Assembly (NCBI RefSeq): GCF_000204055.1
Contig: NW_006768781.1
Coordinates: 204,845-268,844, forward strand
DNA length: 64,000 nucleotides
Direction of reading: 5' to 3'
From: Melampsora larici-populina 98AG31
Taxonomy: Eukaryota; Basidiomycota; Pucciniomycetes; Pucciniales; Melampsoraceae
The first letter of the stretch is position 1; each line of letters opens with the position of its first letter. Positions 25,146 to 36,117 of this stretch are shown in pieces. The notes beneath the pieces were generated by a model that had not been told where the DNA came from, did no database searches, and saw only the letters and a list, made by a program, of their open reading frames with translations. The position numbers and the translations under genes were made by a program.

Positions 25146-25540
25146 TCGTAGTATCAGTTCGATCACTTTGATCACGCTTGCCTCGAGGCAACTCAAAACC
25201 CGCAGTATGATTCCAAACTGCAGTTTTGATTACACACGTTACACCCATTCCTCAGCAAACTTCTAAGAAAGATATAAGAAGAACGAGAATAGTTCCTCGG
25301 ATAAAAAATTATGTACAAGATGCGCGGTTTCTCAGCGCGGAGGTCATTTCTTTGCCTCAAGACTTTTCCCCGAGGTCTGAAGGAGATAGATGGAGGACAA
25401 AGATTGTCCCACCAAAAGGACAATTCTTATCACGCCTTGGTGTGCTGATAATCTGTAAGTCCCTGCAGGAGTTCGGACAGCTCGACAACTCGCTTGACAC
25501 CTTCCGGCGCCGACTCCTGTCAGGGACTTAGTTAAGTTAG
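25146..25540. repeat. Right terminal inverted repeat (395 bp)
   Basis: Inverted counterpart of 18508-18941, with one copy of the 39-bp unit instead of two. The 101-codon open frame inside it is mirrored in the left copy and is a by-product of the repeat, not a supported gene. The inner edge lies 34 bp from the DUF6589 ATG (25111), so the TIR likely provides that gene's promoter. Confidence 0.88.
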
Positions 25541-25549
25541 GCTCTCACC

Positions 25550-25913
25550 GGAAGCCGAGTGAGCCGGCGACAGCGCGGGACTTGATTAAAATATTTGAAC
25601 AACTTTGCAACTGTGGTAGAAATATGGAACTGATGCACGCCTCTCACCCGACTGCTTGTTCAGATCCTTTTTATTGTACAAGAGTCCGGGCCTCATCACT
25701 CGCTTGAACTCACATTGACTCCACGCTTTTCTATCTGCTTCATAAGTCACGCAGGCCACTCGCCATTATAATACTCAGCTTGGGCGTGTCTTCTTGAGCT
25801 AGGAGCGAAACATCATTTGATCAAATCCAGGTGAGATGATACAAGCATCAAGACTTTGTATATTGAGTGTCGGCTGATTGAGGTTGAATCGATTCAGAAC
25901 TCGGAAGCTGGAT
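25550..25913. promoter_or_regulatory. Upstream region of the GH43 gene, now next to a transposon
   Basis: About 365 bases separate the transposon's target duplication from the GH43 start. No gene lies here. The transposon therefore sits close to the promoter of the secreted enzyme and may affect its expression; this is positional inference only. Confidence 0.35.
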
Positions 25914-28182
25914 ATGTATCAGATCAATATGGACTTGCGCTCTTTGATCTTCGGGTTCCTTTTGTTTGCACTGATCGTCACCGGGCAGAGGAAACGAATC
26001 GTCTCGGGAGCGATTTGGAACGATGATGCTGGAAATCGGATACAAGCCCATGGGGGATCCCTTTTACAGGTAAGTGAAAACCCTGAGCAGTGATCAGTCA
26101 CAAAGTTTGATCTTCCTTTTTCGATTCCACAGCGGGGAAACGAATGGTATTGGTTTGGCGAGGACAAGGGGAACGGGAACACGTTTAATGGCATCAGTTG
26201 GGTTGTCCTTCTACCTCAAAAACCAATGATTCCAAGAGCGCTAATGGGATTGAATGATATTTAGGCTGCTATAGGTCGAACGACCTTGTCACCTGGACGA
26301 GGCTACCGAATGTGTTGGTTAGTGAAGCTGGCACCCCATTGAATGGGGATATGGTGGTTGAGAGGCCCCGAGTGCTCTTCAATCAAGCCACTAACAAGTT
26401 TGTAATGTACTTCCACTATGATGTAAGTCATTTGAGATATACGTTGTTCCTTGCATAATCGGTGCTTACCAGTGTTACCCGTCGATACCATGACGCTTTG
26501 TCTAGGACTCAAAGTACGTCCATAACACATAACCCGATAGTGTGTTTTCCAAGACGTTTCCTGACAAGCTTTTGGATCTTTGGATTCAAAAGATACCATC
26601 TAGCGAAGATAGGTATCGCGACAAGTAATGAGGCAAGTTTCTATCCATCATTTAACGTGCATCACTTTAGAATACGTAGACTGATCTTGAAGCCTGGGAT
26701 TTCATCGACCAATCTTGATGGGGTGACCTGAAAGCAGATCGGTTCAGGCTGGAAGTTTGATCGATCAATTTCCCCCCTCAATTCGCAGAGCCGAGATCTT
26801 TCCTTGTTCCAAGACGACGACGGAACCGCTTACGTGACCTTTGCCTCTGGCAAGTCTGCTCAACCTTCTTCTCTTTACCACAAGCCACTCGTGCGTTCAA
26901 AAGGACTGATCGACCGCGGGTAACTTGGAATCAGATAGCAATGCAAATTTGAAGCTCGCTCGTCTGAGTAAAGATTATGTGAGTGATTCCTTTCTGAAAT
27001 CCTCATTGGGCAAGACTGGAGGTTTGTTAATTGGATGATTGTGATTCAGATGGATGTGGAGGAGCTGGTTTATGTATGGAAGCAGGTGTTCTGGGAAGCG
27101 ACAGGTGTCATCAAGGAAGGAGGAGTTTATCACGTGATATTTTCACTCCAGGTGATTACCCTTTTAAAATCGTGATACGTGTTAGCCTTGGAACTGACGG
27201 CAACTCCGAGTGGGGTTTCACGGACGTCCTCAAGAAAGGTTGGTCCGCGAACCCAAACAAAGTTGTCAGGGCGAGCAATTTGGCTGGTCCCTGGTCAGAT
27301 GCACTCGACATTGCAGACCCCCAGCTAAACACGTATTCATCCCAAAACACATATGAGCTTACCGTCACTGGCACTCAGGCTACGACCCATATCTGTATGT
27401 CAGGTCTTAGCCATCATTGCAAAGTAGAACGGTCTATGCCAGGATATTTACCATGTACTCTTTCGGAACACAAACAGTCACTGGGGATCGCTGGGTAACA
27501 GACGGCCTTGGAAACTCAAAATATATCTGGCAACCCTTGACGATGCGGGGTGGTAACTTTCAGATGGACTGGCAAGATGTCTGGGAAATTGATGTTCAAA
27601 CAGGTAAAATAATCCTTCACACACCCTTTATGATGGATCTTTTTATCAACATCATTTGACTTTTTCGATGTGTTTCTTGTTCTTTCATCACAATCCAGGT
27701 GTTGTGGCCGTTTCTAAAGGGACCACGTACAACATTGCCGCCGGGCAGTCAGGTTTGTGAATTGTATTTTGGTTCTACCCCTCATATACCTCTTCATGAA
27801 GCACATGAGGCTGGAAGTCCGGAGATGCTATCTGTGAAAAGAAGTTGATGAACATTGTTTTGCGCGTTTTTCCTTCGGTCGAAACATTCAATTGGTACCT
27901 TTTGATACAGGAAATGGACCATTGCAATTCCAAGGGATCAGTGGTTCTAGCCCAGATGGAGGTGCAGCTGAATGGTGTTCGATTTACTACATAAGCGTAG
28001 GTGGCACTTATCGAACGGGGCAGATCGGCGTAAATGGAGGTGGAAAGTCCAATGTGTATTATCCACCGACTTCAGCTCTCATGTCCATCCCTGTACCCGT
28101 CACGCTGGCGCTTGGAAATGACAATGTCATTGATCTGGGCATTCCCAGCGGAGTTGTGGTTGATCATATCATTGTGTATTGA
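25914..28182 (+). CDS. Secreted GH43 exo-beta-1,3-galactanase-like enzyme with CBM35
   Basis: The N-terminus is a secretion signal (LRSLIFGFLLFALIVTG). The catalytic part follows the GH43 subfamily 24 pattern: IVSGAIWNDDAGNRIQAHGG, NEWYWFGEDKG, YRSNDLVTWTRL, MVVERPRVLFN (conserved Glu), SRDLSLFQDDDGTAYV, VFWEATGVIKEGGVYH (conserved Glu), GWSANPNK and LAGPWSDA, then GDRW and KYIWQPL. The end is a CBM35-like beta-sandwich finishing VPVTLALGNDNVIDLG and DHIIVY. Such enzymes remove galactose from the beta-1,3-galactan core of arabinogalactan proteins. Exons are numerous: 25914-26069, 26133-26196, 26265-26422, a probable 8-nt exon 26506-26513, then from 26593. Two introns need GC-AG borders (GCAAGT donors). 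The join near 27390-27450 I could not resolve, so a defect there is possible. Confidence 0.78.
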
Positions 28183-30050
28183 GGGATTGTGAGAGATAAA
28201 ACTCATTCTTGTTTAGATTTGTTTTGTGAATCACTTCAAGTTACGATCTGGGCTTGAATATTATCTTGTAATCTTTGGAATAAGACTCGCTTTCTCCTGG
28301 CACAAGAATGGGCGGCACTGGCAAGTGAATGATCTTAGGCGGAACACCGCCACGCGATAGCGCGGCAGCTAATAACTAGCGAGTAAATTGCTGACCCCTA
28401 GCGCGCGAAAACAGCAATGACAAAGAACAAACCACAGCAGTCCCGGGATAGATAATATTGAGTGAGAAACTAGAAAAGAAAAGAGAGGCACAAGATAAAA
28501 TAAAAAACCGCAATCCTGAAAAACAAGGGATGGGAGGGGGGTCCGTGAACAGAGACTATTGAAAAAATCATATAGAGAACACTGACAACTGGTCTTGACT
28601 AGAGAAAAAAGGATTAAAACACAATTACTTATTCTGTTGATATGAGACTTAAAGAAAGAAAACATGTAAAAACAATTTGGATATTCAATGAGGGGATAGT
28701 GCATGATTAGTATGAGATGGTGAAATGGAGAACAAAAAAATTTGACCTCAGAACTTGGGAAATATTATGTTTTTGAAAAATAGGAAATGAACCAGAGAAA
28801 TGAAAGAAAAGAAACCCAGGACCAAATTTAAGACTTGGGAAGGTAAAACAATTGATGTAATGATAAGATGAACAAAGTAAAAAATGACAAAACAAGGAAA
28901 CCACAAGCAACACCAATTAACAGGAAACCGGAAGACTTGAGAGACACAGAGATCTAGGAGACTAGGGATGATGGGCGGGCAAGGAAAAATACTATGGCGC
29001 CATAGGGGAGTAACAAAAACTGGGGCTATAGAGGATGGTGTTGATTTGGACTTGTTGGTTTCTTGATGGGAGGAAAAATCAGTGGGAGAGGAAGGCTTGT
29101 TGGATCTGCTTAAAACCGGTTGTAAGCATCTGAACCCACTTTGTTCAACCTTGATGCTTTTCCTCTTTGTGAGCTGGGGATGCTGATTGCCCCATTGTGT
29201 CGAGAGTGCACTTGAATCAACTGCTTGTGTAAGACTCACGTTGACAAAGGTTAATAAGGACTGTGGTGGGCAAACATTGTGGCCAAATATTTTTGTCAGT
29301 AAATTGTGGTATATTCCATCATGTTAGTAGCAAGCTACCAACCCACAAATCTTGAGCATTATTTGAGGTATCAAAATTTGTCAAGCATCCCTTATCTCAA
29401 GCTGGGACTATTTATTTCACATGCAGTCTTCTTGTAATAGGATTAGTGGCCAATACCTTGATCATTTTCAAGTCTTTCCCGTTTCCCACTTTGTGGGTCA
29501 AACAGTTTACATTTGATTTTTCTCCATTGATCTTTGAATACCACTATTTGATTGTTTTGTTTCCAATGAATATTTTGTTTTTTTCTCTTTTCCTTCTGGG
29601 AGTGACCCAAAAGGCTTTGTTAGCTCTTGTATCATTGAAGGCTTTTGCTCACATTTTCCTGATTATTTGGACTGAAATTTTGATTTAAAAATTACTGCTT
29701 GACCAAGAGAGGACCAGATCAGAAGAGAAAAGATAAATATAACACTGTGAACATCAAACAACTTCCACAAGTGGGAAGGGGAAAATGATTAGCAGCATAA
29801 TTTGTCATAAAAGGATCTATCACTGCACACTTGAGCCATAGATACATTCAGCAGGCAAAGTGAAAAGTAAAAAAGCTTTAGCTTGACAAAAAGCTACAGT
29901 TTTTTTGAGAAATTCAATCAATCAAAACTTCACATTCACAACTCTCCTTGTTGACCAACACCTCCCATGTCAACCATGAGAAGTTACTCTGCAAATAACT
30001 TCCAACTGGTTACAACAACGGACCTACAAATATTAGTACAACTTTGTATA
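28183..30050. other. Gene-poor stretch
   Basis: This includes the 3' UTR of the GH43 gene, then AT-rich sequence. The minus-strand frame 28748-29239 (163 codons) has a Ser/Thr/Pro-rich first half and a hydrophobic second half but no domain I recognise. A GC-rich patch with short palindromes (GCGATAGCGCGGC) lies near 28340-28400. Confidence 0.3.
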
Positions 30051-30059
30051 ACACACAAT

Positions 30060-30760
30060 TAAAATTATTATTACCACTACATCTCACACTCGAGTTTCAA
30101 GAGTGACAATGATTGAAACTGAACATAAAATGAATGACAAATTGGACCAAGTAATATTTGAACCCTGACTAACCATAAGCTTTATTCGAACCCTGACCAA
30201 CCAGGAACAGCTATACGGTAACCAACCTGGTCGATTACAAACTGAGCCATACACAATTGCGATAGTAACTGAAACTACATTAAAACCGAACCAGCAAAAG
30301 GACCCTAGAATTTAATTACTATTCTAGGGACAACCTTTCGCCACGATAAGATAGGTACAACGGAACAGAGTATATAACTAACAGTTATTCGCCCATTAAC
30401 AAGAAAAGCCCCATCTTATAAACACAATACCTTTTTTCTAAAAACCTTTACAGCTTTTTTATCAATTACTTTGATAAGAAACCTTTTTACTTTTAGAAAG
30501 AATTCGCTCAAAACTATCTCGCTTTATCTTCTTTTATTAGCCTACGTTTACCAAAGACTAGCTCGTAGAAAATTTACTGTTAGATAGTGTTCGTCACCAC
30601 CAACCAACCACCCCGCATCTTAGCACGAGCTAACTATTGCTTACCTATCGAGATCTTATTACCTAAGACTCTTTGGAAGACATCTACTTGATCAGGATCA
30701 TTAGATAGTAAACCTCGGATTTACCAAACTCTAAGAAGGGTTGTCCAAGAAGTAAGTCGC
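30060..30760 (-). repeat. LTR-like repeat, related to 53960-54690 in opposite orientation
   Basis: The reverse complement of this stretch shares order and motifs with the sequence at 53960-54690. The clearest is CACTCTTGAAACTCGAGTG (here inverted, 30087-30105; there direct, 54640-54658). Other shared features are a following AATTTTAATT(A/G)TGT, an A/T-hairpin flanking a CTAGAA, and GTCTTCCAAAGA upstream. It looks like a diverged solo LTR or LTR fragment, but I cannot set exact ends or find a target duplication. Confidence 0.45.
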
Positions 30761-31342
30761 CAACTTACTTATATTCTTTTGTTGATAGATTACGTAAGTA
30801 ACTAATCAACCTCAATTCTTCTGCTAAACTTAGAAGTTTCTAAACGGCTCGAATTTATAGTGAAACAGCTTTCACCACAAAGCCCTGTAAGTTAACAAAG
30901 TCTACCTATTGCGACAAATTCATTCAGTTTAGACTTTAGAAGTCACCAATTCTAAGTCCCAAGCTGACATCCCATGTTCTGGCTATGAAGCCTCTGACAT
31001 CTGAAGTCAAAAACCTCATTATTGGAATCCAAGCAAGGGACATGGATATGCTTGAGAATGTGGTCTAAGAGCCAGTACAGTCCAAACTGTAAGTTCAAAG
31101 TTCAAGCTATCTGGCTTTGTTGAACGCAAGAAACCATGAAGACAGCCTAAAATTTTGGCTAGTTGTGATCACTAACATCTGATCCAAGATATCAAACCGT
31201 CAAAAAGGTTGAAAACTGATCAGCTTACCACAAAATCAGCTACAAAAGTGCACAAATGCACTATCTGAAATTCCTTGAGAAATCTTGGATATAACTTTCA
31301 AGTTGCTGTGGAACTACCACTAATGAGCGGATATAGGACCCC
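30761..31342. other. Gene-poor stretch
   Basis: This AT-rich sequence continues from the LTR-like repeat. I see nothing supported in it. Confidence 0.3.
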
Positions 31343-31626
31343 GGTATGCTCCTATAAGGGGTAGTCACTTGGAATTGTGACTTTTGAGCTCCCCCGGAGA
31401 CCTGCCCCTGCCAAAGTGCTAAGTCAGTCCCTGGCTTCATCCATAGCTCTAGGTGAGGTTTAATCTGTCCTTGGAATTCCTTGCAACCATTCATCTGTCA
31501 AATGATAGAAAGAGTGACAATAAGTAAAGGCAGAAAACATGTGAGCTCTCTATAATCACATGAAGTGTGATTCCACAGGAGCTCAAAAGTCACAATTGTG
31601 TGTAATTACCCCTTATAGGAGCATAC
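31343..31626. mobile_element. MITE with about 48-bp inverted ends
   Basis: The left end GTATGCTCCTATAAGGGG and the inverted right end CCCCTTATAGGAGCATAC match. The similarity continues inward for about 48 bases (GTGACTTTTGAGCTC against GAGCTCAAAAGTCAC). The element is about 284 bp and non-coding. No clear target duplication is visible. Confidence 0.6.
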
Positions 31627-31671
31627 CAGGGCCCTGCCAAATGGATCATTTTGGCATGATTTCTATGTGAT

Positions 31672-31792
31672 TCACCGTGTCCATGTAGGGTTTGCTTGTC
31701 GACAAGCGCACACCAACTCCCTTTGAGGCAGAAAGGGAAATCGTGCGCGCTCGTCGACGAGCAAGCGCTACCCGGACACGGTAATTTCTACA
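31672..31792. repeat. Compact palindrome (hairpin)
   Basis: CACCGTGTCCATGTAGGG with GCTTGTCGACAAGCGCAC is mirrored by GTGCGCGCTCGTCGACGAGC with CCCGGACACGGT. The whole 120-base stretch can fold into one imperfect hairpin. It is probably a very small MITE. Confidence 0.5.
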
Positions 31793-31813
31793 TTTTAGTT
31801 CAGAAACAAATTA

Positions 31814-32029
31814 TGGTCCTCAAACCTGTTCAAAATTTTGTGCAAGTTCTGCATAACTTCTGTGCAAGACATGGATAGAACTGGCACTGATCTTGCACGT
31901 TGGTCTTGCATGGTTTTTGTACCAGCTGGAGCACAATAGCTAGGGTTGTCAAAAAATTCAATGTGCAAGATTGGTGCAAGAAATCTTGCATGGATCTTGC
32001 ACATTGGTCTTGCACAGGTTTGAGGACCA
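31814..32029. mobile_element. 216-bp MITE with TA target, Tc1/mariner-like
   Basis: The ends are TGGTCCTCAAACCTGT and its inverted copy ACAGGTTTGAGGACCA, flanked by TA on both sides (31812-31813 and 32030-32031). The interior carries several copies of TCTTGCA or TGCAAGA. A TA duplication points to a Tc1/mariner-type mobiliser. No coding sequence is present. Confidence 0.65.
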
Positions 32030-32526
32030 TAGATATACATTCAATGTTCTCAGTCTTCCCATTCACAAGGGACAGTGTGTCTTTGTTTCATATGAAGGGT
32101 TCAACTTCATTTCATGTGATTAACTCTAAAACACTGATGTTTGTGAAAAGTTCTTGAGTATTTTTCCAATCACTTGCAAAGACTGTCATGGTAAACTTGT
32201 TAACTGATTGATATTTAAAGTATGCATGAACTTGCCTTGTCTCACTAACAAATCACTGCTCATTGAACAAGGTAAGTTCAGAACTTCAATTACCAGGGAG
32301 AAGATGGATTATGTATGTGATAGGTTTCCAGAATGTGGGGCAGGAGGACCATTACAAAAAGACAAAGTCAATCATCATAAAACATCATTTTCGAGAAAAA
32401 AAAAGTTGACTCTAATTGCAGAAGAATATATTACAAAAGCAAAGGAGAGATACAAAAAGCAAAGAAAAAAAAGAAGTCAAACCAAAACCAGAGAAAACCA
32501 GAATGATATGACATAGATCAAGTTGG
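32030..32526. other. Gene-poor stretch downstream of the V-ATPase G gene
   Basis: A plus-strand frame (32208-32516) ends in a lysine-rich tail (KKQRKKRSQTK) but has no recognisable domain and faces the 3' end of the next gene. It may be a fragment of a repeat gene. Confidence 0.3.
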
Positions 32527-33343
32527 TTAAGCTTTCAAAGGTTTAAAGTTTCGATGAGGTTCAGGATCAACATCAATGACTTTTTCTAACAAGTTCTTGA
32601 CTACTGTTTCTCTATTCTTTCCAAATTCAGCTTTAATGGATTCAATCTAATTAAACAAACCACATCAAACTATGAGTATGACTATGAGGCGAATCAAAGT
32701 GGGGGGGGCGTAGGATGTCTTACTTTTGCTTCTGTTTCGGTATCAATTTCACGTTGTTGATCATCAGTGGAACCAGTATGCTAAACGAAAATCCAAAAAA
32801 AAACCATTTACCGGTAAGGAGTTTCCTGGTGTTGAAGCTTGGTGATAATAGTAATGTCACCTACAGTAGATTCAAAAGCTTTAAATTCTTCTTCACGTTT
32901 AGATCTAAGTGCTTCAATTTCTTTCGAAGCTTCACCTCTAGCGTCTTTTATCTTTTGAGCTCGATCTATAATTTAAAACCATCACAAAAAGCAAAATGGT
33001 CAGTTTTCTTTTAGGTTATGAAGTTGTAAAGGATCGAAAATGTGATATGAGCATAATAAGGTTACTTACATTCACGGGCTTTTTCGACAATCTTGGCGGC
33101 TTCTTTTTCGGCATCGAGTAAAGCTTGAATTCCTATGTAATCAAAAGAATACCAATTTAGAAGTCAGTCTTCATTATTAATTTCTCAGATTGTTCATTGA
33201 TTGAATTATTTGAGTTTGAGTGAATCGATCATCTTCTGAAGTGTATAGAATAGATCCTCACCTTGAGATTGTTGTGCTGCCTGGAAAGATTCAACATGAG
33301 TTTAGTTTGTAAGTTCAATTGTGATAGAGATTTGACTGACCAT
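32527..33343 (-). CDS. VMA10: V-type proton ATPase subunit G
   Basis: Six minus-strand coding exons (33343-33341, 33280-33262, 33132-33070, 32965-32865, 32780-32724, 32646-32527) give 120 residues, the usual length. Subunit G forms, with E, the peripheral stalk of the vacuolar H+-ATPase. Family features are QQSQGIQALLDAEKEAAKIVEKAREYR at the start, then KIKDARGEASKEIE, REEEFKAFES, and a helical C-terminus with DTETEAKIESIK. The whole chain reads as a long charged helix. The first coding exon is only the ATG, split off by an intron that begins straight after it. The gene is head-to-head with mS29, 244 bp apart. Confidence 0.9.
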
Positions 33344-33587
33344 TTTGGTTGGAGTAAGTTGATTGGAAGTTTAAGTTGTCGAGGTACAAAGTTGAAGTTG
33401 TAGAACTCATCGATGAAGCGATATCCAATCATCAGTCTTGGTCCCCGTGACATCCCAGTAACATGTGTGATATCACCTGTGTGAATTTGACATTTCACAA
33501 GTTCAAGATATACCGATTGACCAAGAAATTGACGAAATGGCGAATTTCTAAATTCTTTTAATCCGATTCCAACCAAAGAAGCTGAGA
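33344..33587. promoter_or_regulatory. Shared divergent promoter region (V-ATPase G / mS29)
   Basis: Only 244 bases lie between the two oppositely oriented start codons. Both 5' UTRs and promoters must fit here, or upstream non-coding exons must overlap. No clear TATA box is visible. Confidence 0.45.
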
Positions 33588-35681
33588 ATGAATTCGATCA
33601 AACTAAGATCTCAATCAAACCATTTCTCAAAACTAATAAACTGTCAAAAATGTTATTCTAATCTTCAAATCAAACCAACTTTCAATCCTTCAAGTTCTCA
33701 ATCTTCATTTCATTCAAGGAGTTCGGCTGGTTATGCAACAAGTACAAAATCAGGTAAATTATTCCTTCATTAGCGATAAGAATTATAAGAGATTCAAGGT
33801 GTTAATGGATTTTAATATTGTAGGAAGTGCTTCTGGAGCTAGGACACCAATCAAAGTCAAGATCAATAAAAAAGATCCTGGGGTAACTAATACCAAATCA
33901 TAAACCGATTACAACTTTACAAAATTTTGATCCAGAAATCCCGGGTTGATTATGTAGGCTCTTACGATGGGTGGACCTGATCCAGGTCGATTAGTCAATC
34001 CTGATTATATTACCAAAAAACCAATCGATTTATCTTCTCTTCCTGAACTTGAACCGGTCTGTGATCCTCAAGAATATTTATTTTTTTATCTGAATGACTG
34101 ACTCAAAGATTGAATGATCCCTTTTATCGGCTTTTGACACTTTTATGAAACTCAGACCGAATTTTTACCTTCTAATGTGGGAAAGCTTTATAAATTCTCA
34201 GCACATAGTTTGAAAGCTTTTGAACGGTTTTCGTTACCTGATTCTATTGCAGTAGATGTAAGATACTTTTCGGATTCATTGTTCTGTACTTTACGATTTT
34301 TAGTATTTCAAAAGATTGTTGACTGAGTATCAGTTTTGATTTTTTTTCGTTTCAGTGGAAGCCTACACCTACACCTACTACTACGATGCGAAAGGCTTCA
34401 GTGGAGATGATCTCTAAATTGAATAACTCTATTTCACATAAAGAAGGGGATCCATCGGTTTTAACTCTCAGTTGAGTCATGCTTCATCATAGCGAGTTTG
34501 CTTGAGCTAATCTCGTATGACATCCTTTTATAGCCGGTCCACCAGGAAGTGGAAAATCTACAGTGATGCTTCAAGCTGTTAGTCATGCAGTTCAACAGAA
34601 TTGGATAGTACTTTATATACCAGATGGTGAAAGATCTCCTTATTTTTTTACTCACTATTACCTTGATCAATCAAGATTCTGATGCATCATATAAACTTTG
34701 ATTGATTTGGAAGTTAGTCAAATCATTGGTCAATGGACAATATGCATATGAATATTGTCCCAAAAATCAAATTTATCATCAAAACACTTTATCAGTTTCA
34801 ATTCTGAACACATTGAAATCAAGTAACTTGGGAGGCATCAATCTTGATCAAGAGTATAAATTATATGGAATGAAAGATGAAAAATTAATTGAATCTACGG
34901 AACCAATCCAAGTAGGTTTACCGATCACGAATCTGATTCAAATTGGAATCCATCAACCACATCTTGCCCCTAAAGTCTTGGAGATCGTCTTGGATGTCTT
35001 GGCTCATCAAACTTTAAGACCTATGCTTTTGGCTTTAGATGGAGTTCAAAACTTGTTGAAACCTTCGGGTTATAAAGATGGCAGTTTTCAAGATATTGAT
35101 AGTTTTGTTTTAAATGTACCTAGAGCTTTGCTTCGATTTGCAAGGGGATCGATTCGTTTAGTAAGTTTCTTTTCTTGATCATCATCATCTTTTAAAGAAA
35201 TGTGAATTGATTTCTGGTGTTACTTTTGATGATGATGATTGTTTAAAGAAAAAAGGATTAACTTTATTAAGTGCTTCATCACTTGATCCCACATCTAAAT
35301 CAATAGCATGGGATCTTACAGCTTTGAAAGGAGAAATGCCTTCAGGTTATATTTGGCCAGGTTGGGCGGCTTATGGTGAATTGGCTAAACCGATCTATGG
35401 GTTTCCTAAACTTGAGATTGGTAGTTTGGAAAGAGAAGAAGCAGTTGGGATGGCCATTGGATTACAACTTACTAAACAAATTCTTGGTCGTAAGTCTTGT
35501 TTGTTAATTATGTTTTGAATTTGATTTGTTAATGAGGTGGGTTTCTTTTTCCTTTTTTTGATTGGTTGAATGGATTGGGTTTGTAGCTTTGAGTGATCGA
35601 GTGTTTGTTAGACATTTAGTTTCTTCTAGTGGAAATGCTAGAGAGTTTAGAAGAGAAATTAAATTTCAAACTGGGTTATGA
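33588..35681 (+). CDS. Mitochondrial small-subunit ribosomal protein mS29 (DAP3)
   Basis: Nine exons (33588-33753, 33824-33882, 33958-34056, 34156-34257, 34356-34470, 34534-34626, 34718-35160, 35249-35489, 35587-35681) join into 470 residues. mS29/DAP3 is the GTP-binding protein of the mitochondrial small ribosomal subunit. The N-terminus is basic and Ser-rich with SSAGYATSTKS, a plausible mitochondrial presequence. KLYKFSAHSLKAFERF is the family segment before the nucleotide site, and the P-loop is TGPPGSGKST at about residue 185. LVNGQYAYEY, LLALDGVQNLL (Walker B-like) and a C-terminal FVRHLVSSSGNAREFRREI complete the pattern. All joins keep frame. Confidence 0.9.
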
Positions 35682-36117
35682 TTTTGGAAAAAAAGATTGG
35701 TTTGAAAAAGAAATTGAGTCATGAGTTTTGATTGAGGAATGTTTAGAGAGAGATGAGGATAATCTAACTTTACATGATTATCATATGATATATATTAGTG
35801 ATGGATGGAAAGTTGTAATCTTACAGATATATAAGTTTGTATGGGAGTGATGTTCTGGGTCAGATATCCATGTAAACCCAATTGAAGCATTTGATTACAA
35901 GTTGAGAAAAGAATTGAGAGTGAGTTGGTTGTATTGAGTGAGAGTGAGAGTGTAACGGAATGTTCCGATTGAAAGTTTGAAATTTAGTGAATTGGGTTCT
36001 GCCTTTGTGTTTGAAGAACTTGCCCTTCAACTCACTCACCATCAACTTGCTATCAACCCACTCAACTCACCATCCATCAACTTATCAGTCATCAACTAAT
36101 CATCAGTTCAATCTCAG
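35682..36117. other. Spacer between mS29 and the BTB/CAP-Gly gene
   Basis: 3' UTR of mS29 followed by a 5' leader rich in CAACTCA/CATCAACT repeats, which runs to the ATG at 36118. No gene is seen. Confidence 0.4.

Larger units (their letters stand above)
18508..25540. mobile_element. 7.03-kb long-TIR DNA transposon with RecQ-like helicase and DUF6589 genes
   Basis: The element begins CTAACTTAACTAAGTCCCTG and ends with the reverse complement. It is flanked by GCTCTCACC at 18499-18507 and 25541-25549, a perfect 9-bp direct repeat. TIRs are 434 bp (left) and 395 bp (right); the difference is a 39-bp tandem duplication in the left copy. Inside, a plus-strand helicase gene (19037-21909) and a minus-strand DUF6589 gene (25111-21977) converge with 67 bp between their stops. 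The ends, duplication and two complete gene structures define the unit. Long TIRs and a 9-bp duplication are Mutator-like, but no MULE transposase is present. The DUF6589 protein is the likely transposase (inference). Confidence 0.88.

Noticed and set aside
18508..25540. Interpretation as a Starship, Helitron or Crypton
   Set aside because: No tyrosine recombinase (DUF3435-like) and no Rep/Helitron helicase signature; the element has clear TIRs and a 9-bp duplication, which those classes lack.
28748..29239. 163-codon minus-strand frame
   Set aside because: No recognisable domain, an abrupt switch from polar to hydrophobic, and no splice-linked continuation; not supported as a gene.
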